Positions 25,527 to 34,947 of a stretch of DNA of 64,000 nucleotides are shown in pieces. The position numbers and the translations under genes were made by a program. Source of the stretch: Clostridiales bacterium (GTDB taxonomy: Bacteria > Bacillota > Clostridia > Oscillospirales > Oscillospiraceae); the NCBI GenBank assembly GCA_019415645.1, contig DXYV01000002.1, forward strand, positions 73,874 through 137,873. The letters run 5' to 3'. The notes below the pieces were generated by a model. That model saw only the letters and a list, made by a program, of their open reading frames with translations. It did not search any database and was not told where the DNA came from. Within the stretch, counting starts at the first letter, position 1. Each line of letters begins with the position of its first letter.

Positions 25527-26557
25527 GGCTGGCGCTCATCGCCTTTACGGCCCGGGGCGGCGAATTGGCCCGGAGTCTGGCCGAAGGACTGGCGGCGGCG
25601 GGCCATTCCTGCGCCCTCAGCGGCGGCGGGCGGGCGGCCCGGGCTTTGGGACTGCCAGACTGCGGGAGCCTGTCGGACTGGACGGCCCGGGTCTTTGCCC
25701 AGACCGACGGCCTGATTTTTGTGGGGGCCTGCGGCATTGCCGTGCGGGCCATCGCCCCTTATGTGCGGGATAAATTCCATGACCCGGCGGTGGTGGCGGT
25801 GGACGAGGGGGGCGCCTTTGCGGTGCCTCTGCTTTCCGGCCATGTGGGCGGGGCCAACGACCTGGCCCGCCAGGTGGCGGCCCTCACCGGCGGAACGGCG
25901 GTGGTCTCCACGGCCACCGATGTAAACGGACTTTTTGCCGTGGACCAGTGGGCGGCCCGACGGGGGTGGACCCTCAGCGACCGGAATCTGGCCAAGGAGC
26001 TCTCCGCCGCCCTGCTGGCGGGAGAGCCGGTAGGCTTCGTCAGCGATCTGCCGGTGGAGGGCGTGCTGCCCCCCGGTCTGACGGAGGGCCCGGCGGAGGT
26101 GGGCCTCTGCGTGACCTGGAAGGAGGCATACGCGCCCTTTCCCGCAACCCTGCGGGTGTATCCCAGGGTGCTTACAGTGGGAATCGGCTGCCGCCGGGGC
26201 GTGACCGCCGAAACGCTGGCCCGGGCCGTGGACCGGGCGCTGTCGGGGGCAGGCCTGGCCGCGGAGGCAGTGGCCGGGGCGGCCTCCATCGACCGGAAGG
26301 CGGACGAGCCCGGCCTTCTGGCCCTTTGCCGGGACCGGGGCTGGCCCCTGGTCACCTATCCGGCGGAAGCGCTGGCCCAGGCGGAGGGGACCTTCACCCC
26401 CTCACCCTTTGTGCAGAACGTGGTCGGTGTGGACAACGTATGCGAGCGGGCCGCCGTGTGCGGCGGCGGGACGCTGCTGCTCCCCAAGCAGGCGGGGGAG
26501 GGCGTCACCGTGGCCGTGGCGCTTCGGCCGCTGCGCGTGACCTTTTCGGAGGAATGA
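25523..26557 (+). CDS. cbiG: Cobalt-precorrin-5A hydrolase
   Basis: 344 residues. CbiG opens the delta-lactone ring and releases acetaldehyde, a hallmark of the anaerobic route. The N-terminal domain has FVGACGIAVRAIAPY and LLSGHVGGAN. The C-terminal domain has TVGIGCRRG, typical of CbiG. ATGA overlap with cbiF shows translational coupling. Confidence 0.93.
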   Translation: MRLALIAFTARGGELARSLAEGLAAAGHSCALSGGGRAARALGLPDCGSLSDWTARVFAQTDGLIFVGACGIAVRAIAPYVRDKFHDPAVVAVDEGGAFAVPLLSGHVGGANDLARQVAALTGGTAVVSTATDVNGLFAVDQWAARRGWTLSDRNLAKELSAALLAGEPVGFVSDLPVEGVLPPGLTEGPAEVGLCVTWKEAYAPFPATLRVYPRVLTVGIGCRRGVTAETLARAVDRALSGAGLAAEAVAGAASIDRKADEPGLLALCRDRGWPLVTYPAEALAQAEGTFTPSPFVQNVVGVDNVCERAAVCGGGTLLLPKQAGEGVTVAVALRPLRVTFSEE

Positions 26558-26560
26558 GAC

Positions 26561-27298
26561 ATGAAACTGACTGTGATCGGACTGGGCCCGGGAGCGGGCC
26601 GGGATTTGACCGGCCGGGCCCGGCAGGCGCTGGAGGAATGTGACTGCATCGTGGGCTATACGGCCTATGTGGACCTGATTCGGGCGGACTTCCCGGACAA
26701 GGAGATTCGCTCCACCGGGATGCGGCGGGAGGTGGACCGCTGCCGTATGGCGGTGGAGGAGGCCCTCCGGGGGCGGAACGTGGCCATGGTGTGCTCCGGG
26801 GATTCCGGCGTGTACGGCATGGCGGGGCTGGTCTATGAGGTGGCCCAGGACTACGACCCCATTGACATCGAGGTGGTGCCCGGCATCACCGCCGCCTGCG
26901 GCGGCGCGGCCGTGCTGGGCGCGCCGCTGACCCATGACTTTGCCGTGATCTCCCTGTCCGACCTGCTCACGCCCTGGGAGAAGATCGAGACGCGGCTGGC
27001 CCTGGCGGCTCAGGCGGATTTCGTGCTCTGCCTCTATAACCCCCGCAGCCGCAGCCGGGCGGACTACCTGCGCCGGGCCTGCGACATCCTGCTGCGCCAT
27101 AAGGCGCCGGACACGGTGTGCGGCTATGTGCAGAACATCGGCCGGGCGGGGGAGCGGGCGGTCACCCTGACCCTGGCGGAGCTGCGGGACAACGAGGACG
27201 TGGATATGTTCACCACTGTGTTTGTGGGCAACGAGCAGACCAGGCTGCTGGACGGCAAAATGGTGACCCCCCGGGGCTATCTCCAGCGGGAGGGCTGA
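26561..27298 (+). CDS. cbiH: Cobalt-precorrin-3 (C17)-methyltransferase
   Basis: 245 residues, SAM-dependent tetrapyrrole methylase that contracts the ring by methylating C17. Motifs: GLGPGAGRDLTGRAR at the N-terminus, VCSGDSGVYGMAG and LYNPRSRSR, all typical of CobJ/CbiH. Three bases separate it from cbiG. Confidence 0.93.
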   Translation: MKLTVIGLGPGAGRDLTGRARQALEECDCIVGYTAYVDLIRADFPDKEIRSTGMRREVDRCRMAVEEALRGRNVAMVCSGDSGVYGMAGLVYEVAQDYDPIDIEVVPGITAACGGAAVLGAPLTHDFAVISLSDLLTPWEKIETRLALAAQADFVLCLYNPRSRSRADYLRRACDILLRHKAPDTVCGYVQNIGRAGERAVTLTLAELRDNEDVDMFTTVFVGNEQTRLLDGKMVTPRGYLQREG

Positions 27299-27302
27299 GG
27301 AT

Positions 27303-28046
27303 ATGAACGTGCTGCTGTTCGGCGGCACCGGCGAGGGCCGGGAGCTGGCCGGCTGGCTGCTGGCGCAGGGTATCCCCTGTACCGTCTGCGTGGCCACGGA
27401 GTACGGCGAGACCCTGCTTCCGGCGGGCGTGGAGGCCCATGTGGGACGCATGGACCAGGCGGCCATGGAAACGCAGATGGCCGCGGGCTATGATGTCGTG
27501 GTGGACGCCACCCACCCCTACGCGGCGGAGGTCACCCAAAACATCCAGGAGGCGGCCCGGGCGGCGGGCCTGCCCTGTCTACGCCTGCAGCGCCGGTCGG
27601 AGGGGGAGGACCTGTGCTGCAAAGTGAAAGACATGGCCGCTGCGGCAGAACAGCTGACCCGGATGCCCGGCAACGTGCTGCTCACCACCGGGAGCAAGGA
27701 GCTGCACCACTTTGCCGTCCCCGGTCTGGTGGAGCGGTGCTGGCCCCGGGTGCTGCCGATGCTGGATTCTCTGGCGCGGTGCCTGGATCTGGGTTTTCCG
27801 CCCGCCCATATCCTGTGTATGCAGGGCCCTTTTTCCAGGGAGCTGAACGCGGCGCTGCTGCGGCAGTATGACATCCGGGTGCTGGTGACCAAGGACACGG
27901 GCGGTTACGGCGGCTTTCAGGCCAAGGCGGAGGCCGCCCGGGAGACAGGGTGCGCCCTGCTGGTGGTAGAGCGCCCCATCCAGGAGGAGGGGCTGACGCT
28001 GGAGGAGATCCAGGCCCGGCTTCTGGCAGGCCGCAAGCCGGATTGA
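27303..28046 (+). CDS. cbiJ: Cobalt-precorrin-6A reductase
   Basis: 247 residues of the CobK/CbiJ family, NADPH-dependent reductase. It begins with the nucleotide-binding LLFGGTGEGRELA, followed by DATHPYAAEVTQN, both diagnostic of the family, and ends with LVTKDTGGYGG and LLVVERP. Follows cbiH after 4 bases. Confidence 0.92.
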   Translation: MNVLLFGGTGEGRELAGWLLAQGIPCTVCVATEYGETLLPAGVEAHVGRMDQAAMETQMAAGYDVVVDATHPYAAEVTQNIQEAARAAGLPCLRLQRRSEGEDLCCKVKDMAAAAEQLTRMPGNVLLTTGSKELHHFAVPGLVERCWPRVLPMLDSLARCLDLGFPPAHILCMQGPFSRELNAALLRQYDIRVLVTKDTGGYGGFQAKAEAARETGCALLVVERPIQEEGLTLEEIQARLLAGRKPD

Positions 28047-28076
28047 GTTGGAACGGACAGGAGGGAGAACGAGCCC

Positions 28077-29273
28077 ATGAAAGTGTATCTGATCGGCGTG
28101 GGGATGGGAAATCCCGCGACCCTGACCGCCCAGGCCCGGGAGGCCATTGAGGAGAGCACGCTGTTGCTGGGCGCGCCCCGGCTGCTGGAGCCATACGGAC
28201 ATAAACTCTGTGAGGCGCTGCTCCTGGCCGGGGACATCGCCGCCCGCATCCGGCGGGAGCCGGCCGGTCCGGTGGGGGTGCTGCTCTCCGGGGACGTGGG
28301 CTTTTACAGCGGCGCGGCCGGCCTGCGGAAGGAGCTGACCGACTGCGAGCTGGTCTCCATTCCCGGCATCTCCAGCCTGACCTATTTCTGTGCCCTGCTG
28401 AATACCACCTGGCAGGACGTGCGGGTGGTCAGCGCCCACGGCCGCGCCCACAACGCGGTGGGGGAGATCCAGAGCCACCCGCGCACCTTTCTGCTCACCG
28501 GCGGGGCCACAAAGGCGGCCGATGTGTGCCGGGCCCTGACCGAGCGGGGACTGGGACAGGTCCGGGTCCGGGTGGGGGAGCGGCTGTCCTATCCGGATCA
28601 GCGGGTAGTCAGCGGCACGGCGGCGGAGCTGGCGGAGCTGGACTTTGCCGATCTGGCGGTGATGCTGGTGGAAAACCCGTCCCCCATCCGGCGGCCCTGG
28701 AATTCCCCCGGCCTGCCCGATGAGGCGTTTGTCCGGGGCAAGGTGCCCATGACCAAGGCGGAGGTGCGCACCCTGGCGCTGTCCTGGCTGCGGCTGGAGC
28801 CCCACCATGTGCTGTGGGACGTGGGGGCGGGCACCGGCTCGGTCTCCGTGGAGGGGGCGCTGGCGGTCCCGGCCGGTCGGGTGTATGCGGTGGAGAAGGA
28901 CCCGGCCGCCCTGGACCTGCTGCGGGAAAACCGGGCGCGCTTCGCCCTGCCCAATCTGGAGCTGGTGGAGGGCGAGGCCCCCGCGGCGCTGGCCGCCCTG
29001 CCCGCCCCGGACCGGGTGTTCCTGGGGGGGACCTCCGGCCAGCTGGAACAAATACTGGATGTCATTTTTGAAAAAAATAAGACAGCCCGTATCGTTCTGG
29101 CGGCGGTCACGCTGGAGACCCTGGCCGCGGCGGTGGAGCAGTTCAGCCGCCGGGGGCTGGCCCAGGTGGAGATGACCCAGATCGCCGTGACCCGCACCCG
29201 GACGGCGGGGCGCTATCATCTGATGGACGCCAACAATCCGGTGTGGCTGCTCAGTGGGGAGGGACAGGCATGA
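28077..29273 (+). CDS. cbiET: Fused cobalt-precorrin-7 C5-methyltransferase and C15-methyltransferase (decarboxylating)
   Basis: 398 residues. Residues 1-200 are the CbiE tetrapyrrole methylase (GVGMGNPATLTAQAREA at the N-terminus). Residues about 210-398 are the CbiT Rossmann methyltransferase with WDVGAGTGSVSVEGAL as SAM-binding motif. The two are separate genes in Salmonella and fused here as in CobL. It would perform both methylations and decarboxylation. ATGA overlap with the next gene. Confidence 0.93.
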   Translation: MKVYLIGVGMGNPATLTAQAREAIEESTLLLGAPRLLEPYGHKLCEALLLAGDIAARIRREPAGPVGVLLSGDVGFYSGAAGLRKELTDCELVSIPGISSLTYFCALLNTTWQDVRVVSAHGRAHNAVGEIQSHPRTFLLTGGATKAADVCRALTERGLGQVRVRVGERLSYPDQRVVSGTAAELAELDFADLAVMLVENPSPIRRPWNSPGLPDEAFVRGKVPMTKAEVRTLALSWLRLEPHHVLWDVGAGTGSVSVEGALAVPAGRVYAVEKDPAALDLLRENRARFALPNLELVEGEAPAALAALPAPDRVFLGGTSGQLEQILDVIFEKNKTARIVLAAVTLETLAAAVEQFSRRGLAQVEMTQIAVTRTRTAGRYHLMDANNPVWLLSGEGQA

Positions 29274-30637
29274 GCGGCGCGCTGCCCCGGCTGCTGCTGT
29301 GCGCCCCGGCCAGCGGCGGCGGCAAGACCACCCTGACTTGCGGGCTGCTGAAGGCACTGGTGGACCGGGGGGCGGACCCGGTGGCCTTCAAGTGCGGCCC
29401 GGACTACATCGATCCCATGTTCCACCGGGAGGTCATCGGGGCGGCCAGCTGTAATCTGGACCTATTCCTGCTGGGAGAGGAAGCCACCCGCGCTCTGCTG
29501 TGGGAGAATGGCCGGCGGGGCTCGGTGGCGGTGCTGGAAGGGGCCATGGGCTATTACGACGGCATCGCCATGAGTCCAGAGGCCTCCGCCTGGGACCTGG
29601 CGGCGCGGACCGGGACCCCGGCGGTGCTGGTGCTGGACGCCCGGGGGCGGGCCCTGTCGGCGGCCGCCCTGGTGAAGGGCTTTGCGGCCTTCCGCACCCC
29701 CAGCCAGCTGCGGGGCGTGGTGCTCAACCGAATCTCGCCCATGCTCTACCCCCGGCTGAAGGAGATGCTGGAGCGGGAGACCGGTCTGACGGTCTACGGC
29801 TATCTGCCGGAGTGCCCGGACTGCGCCCTGGAGAGCCGCCATCTGGGACTGGTCACGGCGGCCGAGGTGACCGCCCTGAAGGAGAAGCTGGCCCGGCTGG
29901 CCGCCCAGGTGGAGGCGACCGTGGATGTGGACGGCCTGCTGGAGCTGGCCCGCTCCGCTCCGGCGCTGGAGGCCCCGGAGCCGCCGCCGGTCCGCCCGGT
30001 GGAGGGGAGCGCCCGAATCGCCGTGGCCAGAGACCGGGCCTTCTGCTTTTACTACGCCGACGGCCTGCGGACCCTGGAGGATCTGGGGGCGGAGCTGGTC
30101 CCTTTCTCTCCCCTGGAGGACGAAAGCCTGCCGGACGGATGCACCGGCCTGTATCTGGGGGGCGGCTATCCAGAGCTTTACGCCAGGCAGCTGTCGGAGA
30201 ACACGGCCCTGCGGGCCGGCATCCGCGCCGCCGTGGAAGCGGGGATGCCCACGGTGGCGGAATGCGGCGGATTCCTCTACCTCCACGAGAGCCTGGAGGA
30301 CCCGGAGGGGAGGGCATGGCCCATGGCGGGCGTGATTCCCAGGGCGGCCTTCCGCACACCCCGTCTGACCCGCTTCGGTTATGTGACCCTGACTGCCGGG
30401 AGAGACGGCCTGCTGGGCCCGGCCGGGACGCAGCTCCCGGCCCATGAGTTCCACTACTGGGACAGCGACGCCCCGGGTGCCGATTTTCAGGCCCGCAAGC
30501 CCCAGTCCGACCGGGGCTGGGCCTGCGGCTATCATACGCCCAGCCTGTATGCAGGCTTCCCTCATTTCCATTTCCGGGCCGTACCGGACAGCGCCCGCCG
30601 CTTCGTGCAGGCGGCCGCCGGGTGGCGTCCCGGGTGA
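29270..30637 (+). CDS. cbiA: Cobyrinate a,c-diamide synthase
   Basis: 455 residues. The N-terminal ATP-binding domain has APASGGGKTTLTCGLL near residues 10-25. The C-terminal class I glutamine amidotransferase domain carries the nucleophile Cys in AECGGFLYLHE and the GGGYPELY motif. It amidates the a and c carboxyls of cobyrinate. The start at 29270 overlaps the upstream stop and has GGGAGG before it. Confidence 0.93.
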   Translation: MSGALPRLLLCAPASGGGKTTLTCGLLKALVDRGADPVAFKCGPDYIDPMFHREVIGAASCNLDLFLLGEEATRALLWENGRRGSVAVLEGAMGYYDGIAMSPEASAWDLAARTGTPAVLVLDARGRALSAAALVKGFAAFRTPSQLRGVVLNRISPMLYPRLKEMLERETGLTVYGYLPECPDCALESRHLGLVTAAEVTALKEKLARLAAQVEATVDVDGLLELARSAPALEAPEPPPVRPVEGSARIAVARDRAFCFYYADGLRTLEDLGAELVPFSPLEDESLPDGCTGLYLGGGYPELYARQLSENTALRAGIRAAVEAGMPTVAECGGFLYLHESLEDPEGRAWPMAGVIPRAAFRTPRLTRFGYVTLTAGRDGLLGPAGTQLPAHEFHYWDSDAPGADFQARKPQSDRGWACGYHTPSLYAGFPHFHFRAVPDSARRFVQAAAGWRPG

Positions 30638-30658
30638 CTGATAAGGAGGCGGGCTGCC

Positions 30659-31675
30659 ATGCCCACTGCGACCGCGCCCGCGGTGACGTTTGTGATACTT
30701 TCCAGGTGCTGGCCGTGGGCGGTCCACCTGCTGGCGGTGCTGCTGGGATGCGTCCTGGACCTGCTGCTGGGCGACCCCCGCTGGATGCCCCATCCCATTC
30801 GCGGAATCGGGGCGCTCATCAGCGGCCTGGAGCGGCTTCTGCGCCGGATGTTTCCCCAAACCCCCGGCGGAGAGCGGGCGGCCGGCGTGCTGCTGGTGAT
30901 TCTCACCGAGGGAATCACGGTGGGGGCCACCCTTCTGCTCCTGTGGGGATGCGGACAAATCCACGGGGGGTTGGCCTTCGCCGTGGAGAGCGTGCTGTGC
31001 TGGCTGTGTCTGGCCGCCCGCTCCCTGCGGGAGGAGAGTATGCGGGTCTACCGCGCCCTGAAGGAGGGCACGCTGGCGGAGGCCCGTCAGGCGGTCTCCC
31101 GAATCGTGGGCCGGGACACCGACCGGCTGGACGAGGCCGGGGTGACCCGGGCGGCGGTGGAGACCGTGGCGGAGAATGCCTCCGACGGAGTGATCGCGCC
31201 CCTGCTCTTTCTGGCCCTGGGGGGCGCGCCGCTGGGCCTGTTCTACAAGGCCTGCAATACCATGGACTCCATGGTGGGCTATCAAAACGACCGCTACTGC
31301 TTTTTCGGCTGGGCGGCCGCCAAGTGGGACGATCTCCTCAACTGGATTCCCGCCCGGCTGTCCGGTCTGCTCATGTGTCTGGCCGCGCCGGTGGTAGGGG
31401 GCCGGTGGGGTCAGACCTTCCGCGTCTTTTTCCGGGACCGGAAGAACCATAAAAGCCCCAATTCGGCCCATACCGAGGCCGCCTGCGCCGGCGCGCTGGG
31501 GGTCCAGCTGGCCGGAAGCAGCTATTACTTTGGAGCGCTGGTGGAGAAGCCCACCATCGGCGACCCGGACCGGCCGGTGGAGCCGGAGGATATTCCCAGG
31601 GCCAACCGGCTGATGCTGGCCACGGCGGGGCTGGCAGTCCTGCTGTTCTGCGTGCTGCCCCTGCTGTTGCTCTAA
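30659..31675 (+). CDS. cbiB: Adenosylcobinamide-phosphate synthase (membrane protein)
   Basis: 338 residues, several membrane segments. The family motif LGDPRWMPHPIRGIG is near residues 38-52, with further CbiB motifs ETVAENASDGVIAPL and YKACNTMDSMVGY. It attaches the aminopropanol-phosphate arm to adenosylcobyric acid at the membrane. AAGGAGG precedes the ATG by 9 bases. Confidence 0.93.
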   Translation: MPTATAPAVTFVILSRCWPWAVHLLAVLLGCVLDLLLGDPRWMPHPIRGIGALISGLERLLRRMFPQTPGGERAAGVLLVILTEGITVGATLLLLWGCGQIHGGLAFAVESVLCWLCLAARSLREESMRVYRALKEGTLAEARQAVSRIVGRDTDRLDEAGVTRAAVETVAENASDGVIAPLLFLALGGAPLGLFYKACNTMDSMVGYQNDRYCFFGWAAAKWDDLLNWIPARLSGLLMCLAAPVVGGRWGQTFRVFFRDRKNHKSPNSAHTEAACAGALGVQLAGSSYYFGALVEKPTIGDPDRPVEPEDIPRANRLMLATAGLAVLLFCVLPLLLL

Positions 31676-31687
31676 AGGAGGAGTTTC

Positions 31688-32746
31688 ATGGTTCCATTTC
31701 CCCACGGCGGCGACGTGCGCACCGCTCAGGCGTACTATGACGGCGCGATTCTGGATTTTTCCGCCAACCTGAACCCGCTGGGTATGCCGGAACGGGTGCG
31801 CCGGGCAGCGGAGGAAGCAGTGGCCGGGGCGGTCCATTACCCGGACCCCTACTGCCGGGACCTCACCGCCGGGCTGGCCCGGCGGGACGGCGTGAAGGAG
31901 GGGCAGGTCCTGTGCGGCAACGGCGCGGCGGATCTGATCTTCCGGCTGGCGGTGGCGCTGCGCCCCCGGCGGGCGCTGGTCACCGCGCCCACCTTCTCGG
32001 AATATGAGCAGGCACTGGGGGTGGTGGACTGCGCAGTGGAGCGGTTTCCCCTGACGCCGGAGCAGCGCTTCGACCTGCCGGATGCCTTTCCGGAGGCTCT
32101 GGACCCGGGGCTGGACCTGGTGTTCCTCTGCAACCCCAACAATCCCACCGGGCGGCCGGTGCCCCCCAGCTTGCTGGAGCGGACGCTGGAGGTCTGCGCC
32201 CGGCATTCCATCCGGCTGGTGGTGGACGAGTGCTTTTTGGAGCTGACCGACGGCGGAACGGACCTGGGCCTGGCGGGAAGCCTGGAGCAATACCCCAATC
32301 TGCTCCTGCTGCGGGCCTTCACCAAGAGTTACGCCATCCCCGGCCTGCGGCTGGGCTACTGCCTGAGCGCCGATTCCGGCCTGCTGGAGGCCCTGCGCCG
32401 GTGCGCCCAGCCCTGGAGCGTGTCCGCGCCCGCCCAGGCCGCGGGGCTGGCGGCCCTGGAGGAGCCGGACTGGCCCACCCGGGCCCGAACACTGATTCAG
32501 GCGGAGCGGCCCGCGCTGCAGGCGGGGCTGACCGCCTTGGGGCTGGAGGTGGCGCCCGGCGCGGCCAACTATCTGCTCTTCCGTGCCCCCGGGATCACCG
32601 ATCTGCGGGAGCGGCTGGTGGCGCGGGGAATCCTGATTCGCTCCTGCGCCAATTATCAGGGGCTGGGACCGGATGCGTACCGGGTCGCCGTGCGCACCGG
32701 CGCGGAGAACGCGCGGCTGCTGGACGCGCTGAGGGAGGTGCTGTAA
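31688..32746 (+). CDS. cobD: Threonine-phosphate decarboxylase (CobD-type aminotransferase)
   Basis: 352 residues of PLP fold-type I, close to histidinol-phosphate aminotransferases. Key parts: HGGDVRTAQ at the N-terminus (as in CobD), CNPNNPTG, and the PLP lysine in AFTKSYAIPGLRLGY. It supplies (R)-1-amino-2-propanol phosphate for CbiB. Placement directly after cbiB argues for CobD rather than HisC. Confidence 0.9.
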   Translation: MVPFPHGGDVRTAQAYYDGAILDFSANLNPLGMPERVRRAAEEAVAGAVHYPDPYCRDLTAGLARRDGVKEGQVLCGNGAADLIFRLAVALRPRRALVTAPTFSEYEQALGVVDCAVERFPLTPEQRFDLPDAFPEALDPGLDLVFLCNPNNPTGRPVPPSLLERTLEVCARHSIRLVVDECFLELTDGGTDLGLAGSLEQYPNLLLLRAFTKSYAIPGLRLGYCLSADSGLLEALRRCAQPWSVSAPAQAAGLAALEEPDWPTRARTLIQAERPALQAGLTALGLEVAPGAANYLLFRAPGITDLRERLVARGILIRSCANYQGLGPDAYRVAVRTGAENARLLDALREVL

Positions 32747-32747
32747 G

Positions 32748-34250
32748 ATGGCCAAAGCGATCATGATTCAGGGCACTGCCTCCAATGCGGGCAAAAGCCT
32801 GCTGGCGGCGGGTCTGTGCCGTATTTTCCATCAGGACGGCTACCGGGTGGCCCCCTTTAAGTCCCAGAACATGGCCCTCAACTCCTACATTACGTCGGAG
32901 GGGCTGGAGATGGGACGGGCCCAGGTGATGCAGGCCGAAGCGGCGGGGACTGCGCCCTCGGTGCGCATGAACCCCATTCTGCTCAAGCCCACCAACGATA
33001 TGGGCTCCCAGGTCATCGTCAACGGCGTGCCCCGGGGCACCATGCGGGCGGCCGACTACTTCCGCTATAAGAAAACGCTGATTCCCGACATTCTGGCGGC
33101 CTACCGCTCCCTGGCGGAGGAATACGACATCCTGGTGCTGGAGGGGGCGGGCTCCCCGGCGGAGATCAATCTGCGGCAGGACGACATCGTGAACATGGGC
33201 ATGGCCCGTATGGCCCAGGCCCCGGTGCTTTTGTGCGGCGACATCGACCGGGGCGGCGTGTTCGCCTCCCTCTACGGCACGGTGGCTCTGCTGGAACCCC
33301 GGGAGCAGGCCATGATCAAGGGCATGATCATCAACAAATTCCGGGGCGATGTGGAGATTTTGCGTCCCGGCCTGACTATGCTGGAGAAGCTGGTGGAAAA
33401 GCCGGTGCTGGGCGTGGTGCCTATGCTGGATGTGGACGTGGACGACGAGGATTCCCTCTCCGGCCGCCTGGGCGCGCGGGAGAAGGTGGGGCTGCTCGAC
33501 ATTGCGGTGATCCGCCTGCCCCGGCTGTCCAACTTCACCGACTTCAACAATCTGGAGCGTATGGAGGAGGTCACCCTGCGCTATGTGGACAGCGTACGGA
33601 CGCTGGGCCATCCGGACCTGATTATCCTGCCGGGCACCAAAAACACCCTGGATGACCTGCGCTGGCTGCGCCAGAACGGACTGGAGAGCGCCATCCTCCG
33701 GCATGCGGCAGCCGGCGGCGGCGTAGTGGGGATCTGCGGCGGCTATCAGATGCTGGGCCGGCAGGTCTCCGACCCCGACGGCGTGGAGGGAGGCGGCACC
33801 CTGGCGGGTCTCGGCCTGCTGCCCGCCTCCACCGTGTTCCAGGGGGAAAAGACCCGCACCCAGGTGACCGGACGGTTCCGGATGGGCTCCGGCCTGTTCG
33901 CCGGGCTGGATGGCGTGCCCTTTACGGGCTATGAGATCCACATGGGGGCCACGGACTGCGGCGGTCCGCCCCTGCTGGAGCTGCGGGACCAGAACGGAAG
34001 GGAAAAGACCGACGGCCTGGCGGCCGGAAACGTATGGGGCTGTTACATTCACGGCCTGTTCGACCAGGGGGCCTGCGCCGAGGCGCTGGTGAACTGCCTG
34101 CGCCGGCAGAAGGGGCTGGCGCCCTCCGCCGGAGCGGTGGACTGGGAGACCTACCAGCAGCAGCAGTACGACAAGCTGGCCGACGGACTGCGGGCCAGTC
34201 TGGACATGAAGAAGATCTATGAGATTTTGGAGGAGGGAATCGGCTCATGA
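32748..34250 (+). CDS. cbiP: Cobyric acid synthase
   Basis: 500 residues. N-terminal ATP domain (IMIQGTASNAGKSLLAAGL), then a class I glutamine amidotransferase domain with nucleophile Cys in GICGGYQMLG and the C-terminal His of GCYIHGLFD. It performs the four remaining amidations of adenosylcobyrinate diamide. Its start follows the cobD stop by one base and its end overlaps cbiC. Confidence 0.95.
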   Translation: MAKAIMIQGTASNAGKSLLAAGLCRIFHQDGYRVAPFKSQNMALNSYITSEGLEMGRAQVMQAEAAGTAPSVRMNPILLKPTNDMGSQVIVNGVPRGTMRAADYFRYKKTLIPDILAAYRSLAEEYDILVLEGAGSPAEINLRQDDIVNMGMARMAQAPVLLCGDIDRGGVFASLYGTVALLEPREQAMIKGMIINKFRGDVEILRPGLTMLEKLVEKPVLGVVPMLDVDVDDEDSLSGRLGAREKVGLLDIAVIRLPRLSNFTDFNNLERMEEVTLRYVDSVRTLGHPDLIILPGTKNTLDDLRWLRQNGLESAILRHAAAGGGVVGICGGYQMLGRQVSDPDGVEGGGTLAGLGLLPASTVFQGEKTRTQVTGRFRMGSGLFAGLDGVPFTGYEIHMGATDCGGPPLLELRDQNGREKTDGLAAGNVWGCYIHGLFDQGACAEALVNCLRRQKGLAPSAGAVDWETYQQQQYDKLADGLRASLDMKKIYEILEEGIGS

Positions 34251-34891
34251 AGGTGGAATTGCAGCGGGTAGCCCCCGCTGACATCGAGCGGCGGAGCATG
34301 GAGATCATCACCGCCGAGCTGGGGGAGCGGACCTTTCCCGCGGAGCAGCTGCCCATCCTCAAGCGGGTGATTCACACCACGGCGGATTTTGACTACGCGG
34401 ACAACCTGGTCTTTACCCCCGGGGCGGTGGCCGCCGGACTGGCGGCGATTCAGGCGGGCTGCGCCATCGTGACGGATACCCAGATGGCCCGGGCGGGCAT
34501 CAACAAGAAGGTGCTGGAGCGCTTTGGAGGAGAGGCCCTGTGCTTTATGTCCGACCCGGACGTGGCGGCCGAGGCCAAGGACCGGGGGGTGACCCGGGCC
34601 ACGGTGTCCATGGAGCGGGCGGCGGCTCTGACGCGCCCTCTGATCCTGTCCTTGGGCAACGCGCCCACGGCCCTGGTGCGGGCCTGCGAACTGATGGAGG
34701 AGGGCGCCCTGAAGCCCGCGCTGGTCATCGGCGTGCCGGTGGGCTTCGTCAACGTGGTGGAATCCAAGGAACTGCTGCGGACCATGCCCGGCGAGCACAT
34801 CGTGGCCCTGGGACGCAAGGGGGGCAGCAACGTGGCCGCGGCCATCTGCAACGCGCTGCTGTACACGGCCTCCCACGACGCGCGGGAATGA
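34247..34891 (+). CDS. cbiC: Cobalt-precorrin-8 methylmutase
   Basis: 214 residues of the CobH/CbiC family, moving a methyl group from C11 to C12 to give cobyrinate. The catalytic His lies in VIHTTADFDYADNLVF. The GNAPTALVRACELMEEG segment and the C-terminal GRKGGSNVAAAICNALLY segment are typical. ATGA overlap with cbiP. Confidence 0.94.
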   Translation: MKVELQRVAPADIERRSMEIITAELGERTFPAEQLPILKRVIHTTADFDYADNLVFTPGAVAAGLAAIQAGCAIVTDTQMARAGINKKVLERFGGEALCFMSDPDVAAEAKDRGVTRATVSMERAAALTRPLILSLGNAPTALVRACELMEEGALKPALVIGVPVGFVNVVESKELLRTMPGEHIVALGRKGGSNVAAAICNALLYTASHDARE

Positions 34892-34947
34892 CCCCCGCGG
34901 CAAAACCACAACGCTCCGGCGCGGTGCGCCGGATAAAGGAGACGGAC

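Noticed and set aside
34540..34947. N-terminal extension of cbiK overlapping cbiC
   Set aside because: The extended part is an off-frame reading of cbiC. The ATG at 34948 has AAAGGAG and matches CbiK start positions.
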